From NCBI GenBank assembly GCA_018304505.1, contig JAGVWA010000010.1, positions 1 through 29,984 of the forward strand: a stretch of 29,984 nt of DNA. The letters run 5' to 3'. The position numbers were made by a program, and so were the translations under genes. This stretch comes from Nanobdellati archaeon (GTDB taxonomy: Archaea > B1Sed10-29 > JAGVWA01). Shown here piece by piece: positions 5,378-11,499 of the stretch. A model generated the notes under the pieces. It saw nothing but the letters and a program-made list of their open reading frames with translations, had not been told where the DNA came from and did no database searches. Within the stretch, counting starts at the first letter, position 1. Each line of letters opens with the position of its first letter.

Positions 5378-6124
5378 ATGCTAAAAACAGTACCCGTAAC
5401 AGTATCAGTCGTTCTGCTCGCTATCGTAGCATATGCAATGCTCTCAACAACCACTGGCGTGTTACAAGGCAACAGTGTTAATGAGAACCTCAGTGATGAT
5501 GACATAATCAAGGCCTATAACGCACTTCCAGAGCAAGCAAAGCAACTTTATTTCCAGCAAAGCGATGAACTTACAAAAGCTGTGCCTGAAAGGCTTGTCG
5601 AGCTTGATAAACTTAATATTGGCTGTTTTGGTCCAAGCACTATTATAGGAATGTCAAGCAGCGAGATGAATCTCGGGGGACAGTGCTGCGGAGCACTGAA
5701 AAACTTAGACGCTTACGATGCCCAACTGCTGGCACTAAAAAACTTCATTGACGAAAACGGTGCACTGGACTTCATACCACTTGACCCATACAACATTTCT
5801 ATTGAACATGCTAAGGCCCTCATTGCTTTTGACAGTTCAATATCGTTATCTGCAGCGCAACAGCAGCTGTACGACGAAGCTGTTGAAATGTCCCACCACG
5901 GTGGCCCCTGCTGCTGCAAATGCTGGAAATGGTACGTGATGTCAGGGCTTGCGAAAAAACTCATCGTAGATCATGATTGGGATTCGCACCACATCGCGCA
6001 GCTATGGGACTTTTCGAGCTCCTGCGGCCATGAAGAGGACACAAACATGCATGAGCACTACACCAGCGCCAGCAACCAAACGCACGATGATGCACATGAT
6101 AGTGCACACAACAGCATGCAGTGA
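5378..6124 (+). CDS. membrane-anchored Cys/His-rich protein, putative metal binding
   Basis: 248 residues; GGTGAT precedes ATG 5378 by seven bases. Residues 4-25 form a hydrophobic anchor or signal segment, so the rest is probably outside the cell. Cysteines occur at 83, 103-104, 178-180, 182 and 216, in the contexts GGQCCG, HHGGPCCCKCWKWY and SSCGH, followed by a helix ending QLWDF. The C-terminal 30 residues are rich in His, Asp and Ser. The CCCKCW block with a later 'IAxLWDxxxxCG' looks conserved, reminiscent of poorly characterised archaeal/bacterial surface proteins. A role in binding or sensing Cu, Zn or similar metals is inferred only from composition. Its last codons lie inside a 99-bp repeat. 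Confidence 0.7.
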   Translation: MLKTVPVTVSVVLLAIVAYAMLSTTTGVLQGNSVNENLSDDDIIKAYNALPEQAKQLYFQQSDELTKAVPERLVELDKLNIGCFGPSTIIGMSSSEMNLGGQCCGALKNLDAYDAQLLALKNFIDENGALDFIPLDPYNISIEHAKALIAFDSSISLSAAQQQLYDEAVEMSHHGGPCCCKCWKWYVMSGLAKKLIVDHDWDSHHIAQLWDFSSSCGHEEDTNMHEHYTSASNQTHDDAHDSAHNSMQ

Positions 6125-6158
6125 CACAGAGTTAACCGACACTGGTTTAAACCAGTTG
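6060..6158. repeat. 99-bp direct repeat, copy 1
   Basis: Identical at every base to 7232-7330 (offset 1172). This copy spans the last 22 codons (65 nt) of the Cys/His-rich protein gene, its TGA stop, and the perfect palindrome ACTGGTTTAAACCAGT at 6141-6156. Identity ends abruptly on both sides (t/g before, g/c after). Confidence 0.97.
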
Positions 6159-6237
6159 GCAAAATCGTTATAAACAACAATTGACATAACTAATTCATAC
6201 GCAGGACAGATTGGGCCTAGCCCCCCGGCGACCCCAA

Positions 6238-6248
6238 CTTTAATATAG
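6238..6248 (+). promoter_or_regulatory. TATA box of the two-gene cassette
   Basis: CTTTAATATAG is centred about 26 nt before 6269, giving a leader of roughly 27 nt with GGGT before ATG 6296. Another box, GTTATAAAC, lies further up at 6168-6176. Confidence 0.4.
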
Positions 6249-6295
6249 CTCTGCAAGCCTAGTATCATAAGTAATAAAATAAATGGGTAAACACT

Positions 6296-6538
6296 ATGGA
6301 ACTAGTATCACTGAAAAGCATGCCCCTGGAGGCAAAGGTGGGCCTACTAAAAGAACTTGGCTACAACTCAGACAAAAGATTTGTACTCGGGCAAGACGGT
6401 TCGAGGACAAAGGACCCATACACCGAAACTGAGGTTGAACTATCGAACATGCTCATCCTTCCAGGCAGCACACTGATTCTCGACAACAACCCCTTGAGCA
6501 TAGCTGCTTATCTCGAGGAATACCCCGATGCCCTCTGA
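6296..6538 (+). CDS. hypothetical protein, 80 aa
   Basis: Opens MELVSLKSMPLEAKVGLLKE, then LGYNSDKRFVLG, an acidic stretch, and a C-terminal LPGSTLILDNNPLSIAAYLEEY. The 'LPGST-x-I-LDxNPLSIA' end resembles a small archaeal hypothetical family I recall without a known function. The fold looks like a short helix and several strands, with no membrane segment. It overlaps the next gene by 11 nt and so forms an operon with it. Both lie between the two copies of the 99-bp repeat, so they probably arrived or were lost as a unit. Confidence 0.75.
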   Translation: MELVSLKSMPLEAKVGLLKELGYNSDKRFVLGQDGSRTKDPYTETEVELSNMLILPGSTLILDNNPLSIAAYLEEYPDAL

Positions 6539-7232
6539 AAACAGAATAATAGAAGAAGCAGCTAGGGGGGCGACAAAGGGGGCACTTGAATTCACAGAGG
6601 AAAAGATAAAGCAATACGCTAAGCGCTTTCTGAATAAGGAAGTGGGCTTTATCGAAGACACTGAGATCATTGACTTGGTTAAGGCACAACGAAAGAGGCC
6701 TGAACTAACATTCTTACGTAAATACGTAAAAAACCCCGAACATCTGCTACAAATTCAAATGGGGTATACCCTAAGAAAGCTAGAAGAAAACAAAGATGCT
6801 CAGGGCCTACAAAAACTTCGGCAGGCATTGCTTAAACGCTATGGCAAACGGGGACTACACGTTGCCCAACTTGCACAACGGGGAATTCTAAACAAATCAT
6901 TTTTCCAGGTTGCAGGGCTATCAGAAAACGATGCAGAATTAGAAGAAGTCTTTACGGAATTCCTAGAAAACACAGATAAATATTTCATATTCATACAGGC
7001 AACTGACAACCCCCTGCGGCTCAAAAACACAATAAACGCAAGGCTGGAAACAGGTATGCCTCAAATAATGGTCATCTTTAGCAAAGGCAAACCCGCCATG
7101 GGCAATGCAAAGTCATTAGTGCAGCTCCTAAAGAAATCACTAAACATCGACTATGCCTTTGAGCGATACGAAGACAACTCCCAGCAGTATGATTTCATAA
7201 TGCGAAAAACGACATACCCAAATTTATCCTGA
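6528..7232 (+). CDS. hypothetical protein, 234 aa
   Basis: GAGG (6515-6518) lies nine bases before ATG 6528. The N-terminal half is helical and basic (ARGATKGALEFTEEKIKQY, then RKYVKNPEHLLQIQMGYTLRKLEE). The C-terminal third, from about residue 148, alternates strands and helices (KYFIFIQATDN, PQIMVIFSKGKPAMG), suggesting a small Rossmann-like or TIR-like domain; this is a guess from pattern. It recalls a widespread archaeal hypothetical family starting with an 'A-x-GATKGALE-x-TEEKIK' block. The TGA stop at 7230-7232 uses the first base of repeat copy 2, so the gene ends exactly at the repeat junction. Confidence 0.75.
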   Translation: MPSENRIIEEAARGATKGALEFTEEKIKQYAKRFLNKEVGFIEDTEIIDLVKAQRKRPELTFLRKYVKNPEHLLQIQMGYTLRKLEENKDAQGLQKLRQALLKRYGKRGLHVAQLAQRGILNKSFFQVAGLSENDAELEEVFTEFLENTDKYFIFIQATDNPLRLKNTINARLETGMPQIMVIFSKGKPAMGNAKSLVQLLKKSLNIDYAFERYEDNSQQYDFIMRKTTYPNLS

Positions 7233-7330
7233 CACCAGCGCCAGCAACCAAACGCACGATGATGCACATGATAGTGCACACAACAGCATGCAGTGACACA
7301 GAGTTAACCGACACTGGTTTAAACCAGTTG
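7232..7330. repeat. 99-bp direct repeat, copy 2
   Basis: Perfect copy of 6060-6158. Here the coding part is an orphan 3' end with no gene body before it, while the palindromic TTTAAA element at its end is placed as a promoter for the second hicB. Confidence 0.97.
7313..7328 (+). promoter_or_regulatory. palindromic TATA/operator of hicBA2
   Basis: ACTGGTTTAAACCAGT is a perfect 16-bp palindrome centred on TTTAAA, about 26 nt before 7347 and thus well placed to start the hicBA2 transcript just before its GTGAGGG ribosome-binding site. A palindrome over the promoter would suit autorepression by the antitoxin complex. The identical element at 6141-6156 has no gene at that distance. Confidence 0.55.
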
Positions 7331-7355
7331 CCCAACCATAAACATTGTGAGGGAT

Positions 7356-7574
7356 ATGAAAACGCAACCGGGGGAAATATTCATAAGCGTTGGCTTTAAA
7401 CTAAAGGTCGAGCCTGAAATCACAAAGGAAGATGACTGGTACATCATCGCGGACAAAATAACAAACGTGGCTACGCAAGCGAAAAACAAAAAACAGCTGA
7501 TGGAACGCTTCCTCGAAGCACTAACACTCTACTACGAAGAGTTCATACCCGAGATTTCTATAGCCCGCGCGTGA
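7356..7574 (+). CDS. HicB-like antitoxin, second copy
   Basis: 72 residues from ATG 7356, chosen because GTGAGGG (7347-7353) is a ribosome-binding site; the alternative GTG 7347 is part of that site. The sequence FISVGFKLKVEPEI, then DDWYIIADKITNVATQAKNKKQLMERFLEAL matches the HicB pattern of strand, 'x-G-V-x-TQGKT' turn and amphipathic helix, but with several substitutions (ATQAKNK). It is shorter than the first HicB and ends in PEISIARA. A HicA-like frame begins in the +1 frame at the stop codon. Its normal role would be to neutralise that toxin. Confidence 0.7.
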   Translation: MKTQPGEIFISVGFKLKVEPEITKEDDWYIIADKITNVATQAKNKKQLMERFLEALTLYYEEFIPEISIARA

Positions 7575-7782
7575 TGTAGTAAAGGCCTTACATAAAATAG
7601 GCTTTGAATTCAGGACACAGCGAGGAAGCCACATAAAACTCATAAAGGACTCGGAAAGAAAGCTAGTTGTTACAGTTGTGAATGAGAAAGAGATCAAGAA
7701 AAAGACCCTGATATCGATTTGTAAACAAGCAAGAATTTCTAGAGCACGACTCTATGAACTAATCAAGAAAAGCGAACAATAA
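7564..7782 (+). pseudogene. HicA-like toxin frame lacking a start codon
   Basis: The open frame after TAG 7561-7563 reads PARDVVKALHKIGFEFRTQR, then GSH with the catalytic His, IKLIKD, VVTVVNEKEIKKKTL and a last helix to TAA 7780-7782. This is a nearly full HicA: helix 1, RGSHxKL, the 'V-x-N-x-KEIKKxTL' block and the final helix. No ATG, GTG or TTG occurs before the catalytic His; the first GTG is at 7678. Two explanations are possible: an inactive toxin that lost its start, or a +1 shift at the hicB stop (GCG TGA T) giving a fused product ISIARA-DVVKAL. The former is simpler. Confidence 0.7.
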
Positions 7783-7830
7783 ACCCCCTAACAGCATGCT
7801 CAGACACTGAGTTCCCGCCGTTGCGCTCAT

Positions 7831-7840
7831 CATATATAAA
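7831..7840 (+). promoter_or_regulatory. distal TATA box of the RNA polymerase operon
   Basis: CATATATAAA followed by GC is a strong archaeal TATA match, predicting an RNA start near 7862 and a leader of about 85 nt before rpoH. Confidence 0.5.
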
Positions 7841-7873
7841 GCTTTGCCTCAAAATGGCCAGGGCACAGAAACG

Positions 7874-7883
7874 CTTATATATG
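7874..7883 (+). promoter_or_regulatory. proximal TATA box of the RNA polymerase operon
   Basis: CTTATATATG predicts an RNA start near 7905, about 43 nt before rpoH. Two tandem promoters 43 bp apart would suit a highly expressed operon. Confidence 0.6.
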
Positions 7884-7947
7884 TGAAAACTGACAAAACA
7901 CAGAGCTGTTTCTGGCTATTTTTTACCAGATCGGGGGAAGAGGCCTT

Positions 7948-8178
7948 TTGACAAAAAACGTTCTAGAACACGAGCTCGTTCCAAAGCACGAAATACTCAC
8001 TAAAACTGACGCAAAAAAGCTGCTTGAGAGCCTCGGCTCTACGCTTGAGCAACTGCCAGGGATAACCGAAAATGACCCCACAGTTAAAGGGCTCAATGCA
8101 AAACCAGGCGACGTGCTAAAGATAACCAGAAAAAGCCCAACAGCTGGCACGGCCATCTACTACAGGGCAGTAGCATGA
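7948..8178 (+). CDS. rpoH: DNA-directed RNA polymerase subunit H
   Basis: 76 residues from TTG 7948, after GAAGAGG. Equivalent to the C-terminal domain of eukaryotic Rpb5; part of the polymerase jaw. The family signature is clear: HELVPKHEIL at the start, QLPGITENDPTVKGL in the middle, and KPGDVLKITRKSPTAGTAIYYR at the end. Normal length for the archaeal protein. It heads the polymerase operon, 20 nt before rpoB''. Confidence 0.95.
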   Translation: MTKNVLEHELVPKHEILTKTDAKKLLESLGSTLEQLPGITENDPTVKGLNAKPGDVLKITRKSPTAGTAIYYRAVA

Positions 8179-8198
8179 ACACCTTCTGAGGTAATTCA

Positions 8199-9677
8199 AT
8201 GTATCATTGGGAAGTCGTAGAGTCACTATTCGAGGAATACCCTCTAGTCAAGCAGCACATTGATTCTTACAACGAATTCATTGACAGGAAAGTAGACCAG
8301 ATACTGCAAGAGGAAAACGAGGTCACGACAACCAAAAATGAAGGCACAAAAATCAAGTTCCACGCCATCCGGATCGAGAAGCCGACAATAACAGAGGCCG
8401 ACGGCTCCAAGAGACTAATTTACCCAATGGAAGCCCGGATGAGAAAATCAACATACGCCGCATCACTATTTCTGGACATGAGCCTCCTAGATGACGGAAA
8501 GGAAATCGACCGTGATGAGGTATACGTCGGCGAGCTGCCAGTGATGGTACGATCCAAGCTTTGCAACCTGAACGGCATGGCAAAGGAAGCCCTTGTAAAG
8601 GTTGATGAAGACCAATACGAGCAAGGCGGCTACTTCATTGTTTCAGGCAATGAAAAGGTCCTGGTTTCCCAGGAAGAGCTGGCTCCGAACAGGGTCATGA
8701 TCAACAAGGAAACAAAGACAGGCAAGATAACCACGACCGCCAAAATCACTAGCAGCAAAGGCCGCTTTAGGGGCAAGATCGCGCTTGAGAGAACCCCTGA
8801 AGGCTTAATGTACCTGCAATTCCCGGGGACTCCAAAGAACCTGAACATGCTCGTGGTCCTCAGGGCCCTTGGAATCGGGACGCAGAAGGAAGTGCTCGAA
8901 GCATTTTCAGACAAAACCGACACAGTCAATGACATTTTACTAAACCTTGAGGCAGTGCCTCTGAAGAATTCAAAGGAAGCAATTGATTACCTTGGAAAAC
9001 GCATTGCTGCAGGCCAATTAGAAGAGTACAGGCTCAGCAGGGCGCAACAGGCAATCGACAACTACCTGTTTCCACACATTGGCACCTCACCAGAAGACAG
9101 ACTCAGCAAGGCGTACTACCTAGCAAGCGTTGCAGAACGCGTAATGGATGTCTCCCATGGCTTAAGGGAAGAGGACGACAAGGACCACTACATGAACAAG
9201 CGCATCAAGATCTCTGGCGCACTAATGGAAGACCTCTTCAGGTACGCCTTGCAGAGCTTCACCAAGGACCTGGGATACCAAATGGACCGGGCCTTTAGCC
9301 GTGGCCGCAAGTTGCAAATCCGCACCCTGGTAAGACCCGACGCCCTAAGCGACCGACTTGGTTTTGCTATGCGTACAGGAAACTGGATCCAAAAACAAGG
9401 CGTTGCACAACTCCTTGACAGGCTGACTTACATGTCCACTGTATCACATTTGCGCCGCGTCAATTCGCCGCTGTCAAAATCACAGCACCACTTCGACGCC
9501 CGTGAATTACACCCAACACATTTTGGAAAAATCTGCCCGAACGAAACGCCTGAAGGCTCGCCTGTAGGGCTGGTTAAAAACATAGCCATAGGCTGCTTCA
9601 TATCAACAAAAAACCATGCGGGCATAGAAAACCAGCTCTCTGACCTGGGCCTCGAAGTCATAAAAAAAGGCAAGTGA
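8199..9677 (+). CDS. rpoB2: DNA-directed RNA polymerase subunit B'' (N-terminal half of B)
   Basis: 492 residues; GAGGTAAT precedes ATG 8199. Carries the protrusion, lobe and start of the fork: RIEKPTITE near 60-70, the YPMEARMRK block (IxPxEAR-x-R-xxTY), GELPVMVRSKLCNL, then HLRRVNSPLSKSQHHFDARE and the ETPEGSPVGLVKN end. The split comes just after this motif, as in other archaea with divided B subunits, and rpoB' follows seven bases later, so the two parts assemble as one subunit. Departures from common sequence include SQHHF (often SQPNF), THFGK for T-x-WGR/HYGR, and EGSPVGL. Confidence 0.96.
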   Translation: MYHWEVVESLFEEYPLVKQHIDSYNEFIDRKVDQILQEENEVTTTKNEGTKIKFHAIRIEKPTITEADGSKRLIYPMEARMRKSTYAASLFLDMSLLDDGKEIDRDEVYVGELPVMVRSKLCNLNGMAKEALVKVDEDQYEQGGYFIVSGNEKVLVSQEELAPNRVMINKETKTGKITTTAKITSSKGRFRGKIALERTPEGLMYLQFPGTPKNLNMLVVLRALGIGTQKEVLEAFSDKTDTVNDILLNLEAVPLKNSKEAIDYLGKRIAAGQLEEYRLSRAQQAIDNYLFPHIGTSPEDRLSKAYYLASVAERVMDVSHGLREEDDKDHYMNKRIKISGALMEDLFRYALQSFTKDLGYQMDRAFSRGRKLQIRTLVRPDALSDRLGFAMRTGNWIQKQGVAQLLDRLTYMSTVSHLRRVNSPLSKSQHHFDARELHPTHFGKICPNETPEGSPVGLVKNIAIGCFISTKNHAGIENQLSDLGLEVIKKGK

Positions 9678-9684
9678 TGAAAAC

Positions 9685-11499
9685 ATGAAAAAAACCGCAG
9701 TTTATCTCAACGGCTCATTGATCGGATTCCACGAAAACGGAAACGACTTTGTACAAAGCGTAAAAAACAAAAGACGCAAAGGCGACCTACCCTTCGAGGT
9801 AAGCATTACCAACTACAAGGAAGCCAATGAAGTTCACTTAAACGCCGATGAGGGCAGGGCAATGAGACCCCTCATTGTAGTGGAAAACGGCAAGCCAAAG
9901 CTCACTAGCGACCACAAGAAGATGCTCAAATCAAAGAAGCTAAGGTTCTCAGATCTCCTCAAATCAGGCGTCATTGAGTTCATGGACGCAGAAGAGGAAG
10001 AAAACGCATACATCGCTGTCAATGAAAAGGAATTAACCCAAGAACACACGCACCTCGAAATACACCCCTCGCTAATGCTCGGCGTGTGCAGCGCGCTTGC
10101 CCCGTTCCCTGAACACAATTCATCTCCCAGGGTAACAATGACAACGGCTATGATCAAGCAGTCCCTCGGTTTTTACGCGTCAAATTTCAAGCTAAGGACA
10201 GACAAAAACAGCCACATACTATATTATCCACAAATCCCAATAGCCCAGACAAAATACACTGACGTAATAGGCATTGACAAAAAAGCAGCTGGCCAGAACT
10301 TTGTCATAGCCGTAATGCCATTCAGAGGATACAACATCAATGACGCCATCATCATGAACAGGGGAAGCATCGAAAGGGGGCTTGGCAGAAGCATTTACTA
10401 CAACCTGTACGAAAGCGAAGAACGCAAATACCCTGGCGGGCAAAAAGACAAATTCGAAACACCAAAAGCAGAAACCCCCGGGTACAGGGGAGACGAGTCA
10501 TACAAATACCTTGACGAGGAAGGCATTGTGGAACCCAACTTCACGATTGCGTCAGGGGACGTGCTGATAGGCAAGACCTCGCCGCCAAGGTTCCTCGAAG
10601 AAGTCGGGGAGTTCGGAATGATAGCCGAAAAGCGCCGTGAAAACAGCGAAGCTGTAAAACCAGGCGAAGACGGCATTGTTGATACTGTACTGCTCACTGA
10701 AGGCCAGGGCGGAAACAGGCTTACTAGGGTAAAGACACGCAAGATCATGAGCCCGGAAATCGGCGACAAGTTCGCAGCAAGGCACGGGCAAAAGGGAGTC
10801 ATCGGCCTTACTGTAGACCCTTGCGACATGCCGTTCTCTGAATCGGGCATCATCCCGGATCTGTGCATCAACCCACACGCAATACCCGGAAGAATGACTG
10901 CGGCCTATTTGCTGGAAACAATAGCATCAAAGGTCGGGGCCCTGCGGGGCGGGAACGTTGACGCGACACCATTCGACGGTGAGACACAGGGAGACATGGA
11001 ATCAGCACTGAAAAAATTCGGCTTCTCGGAAACCGGCACTGAAGAGCTATACGACGGGGTGAGTGGAGAAAAAATACAAGCGCGCATATTCACAGGCGTC
11101 GTCTATTACCAGAAGCTGCACCACATGGTTTCAAAGAAAATACACGCCCGCGCACGTGGTCCTGTACAAATCCTGACAAGGCAGCCAACAGAGGGCAGGG
11201 CCAGGGAAGGTGGCCTAAGGTTCGGGGAAATGGAACGTGACGTACTAATCGGCCACGGCACCACGATGCTGCTCATGGACCGGCTCCTAGAACAGTCAGA
11301 CAAGGTCACTGAATTGATTTGCAGCAAGTGCGGAACCATAGCAGTCAATGATCAAATCAGGAGAAAGCAGTACTGCCCATTATGCTCTTCAGACTCTGAC
11401 ATACAGGAAATCGAGGTAAGCTACGCCTTCAAGCTGATGCTCAACGAGCTGATAGCCACGTGCATATTCCCTCAGTTAAAACTCGGAGACAAGGTATGA
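9685..11499 (+). CDS. rpoB1: DNA-directed RNA polymerase subunit B' (C-terminal half of B)
   Basis: 604 residues. Starts VYLNGSLIGFHENG, as expected after the natural split. LAPFPEHNSSPRVTM and IAQTKYTD are standard; EIGDKFAARHGQKGVIG holds the catalytic lysines; and a C-terminal zinc ribbon (CSKCG and CPLC, near 550-575) precedes the conserved end ELIATCIFPQLKL. The active-site element usually read as GYNxED is GYNIND here, with Asn219 in place of the Glu that helps position the second metal. It overlaps rpoA1 by four bases (ATGA). Confidence 0.96.
   Translation: MKKTAVYLNGSLIGFHENGNDFVQSVKNKRRKGDLPFEVSITNYKEANEVHLNADEGRAMRPLIVVENGKPKLTSDHKKMLKSKKLRFSDLLKSGVIEFMDAEEEENAYIAVNEKELTQEHTHLEIHPSLMLGVCSALAPFPEHNSSPRVTMTTAMIKQSLGFYASNFKLRTDKNSHILYYPQIPIAQTKYTDVIGIDKKAAGQNFVIAVMPFRGYNINDAIIMNRGSIERGLGRSIYYNLYESEERKYPGGQKDKFETPKAETPGYRGDESYKYLDEEGIVEPNFTIASGDVLIGKTSPPRFLEEVGEFGMIAEKRRENSEAVKPGEDGIVDTVLLTEGQGGNRLTRVKTRKIMSPEIGDKFAARHGQKGVIGLTVDPCDMPFSESGIIPDLCINPHAIPGRMTAAYLLETIASKVGALRGGNVDATPFDGETQGDMESALKKFGFSETGTEELYDGVSGEKIQARIFTGVVYYQKLHHMVSKKIHARARGPVQILTRQPTEGRAREGGLRFGEMERDVLIGHGTTMLLMDRLLEQSDKVTELICSKCGTIAVNDQIRRKQYCPLCSSDSDIQEIEVSYAFKLMLNELIATCIFPQLKLGDKV

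Noticed and set aside
6159-7231. Insertion sequence between the 99-bp repeats
   Set aside because: Neither enclosed protein resembles a transposase or integrase and no terminal inverted repeats are seen; kept instead as an unexplained repeat-bounded segment.
7783-7840. Second C/D box RNA on the minus strand (ATGATGA then CTGA)
   Set aside because: Only one C and one D box about 23 nt apart, no C'/D' pair or terminal stem; the C box coincides with the TATA sequence of the rpoH promoter.
11460-11495. Earlier GTG start for rpoA1
   Set aside because: It would lie deep inside rpoB'; ATG 11496 makes the common ATGA overlap and has a GGAG site, and the protein start matches the family.
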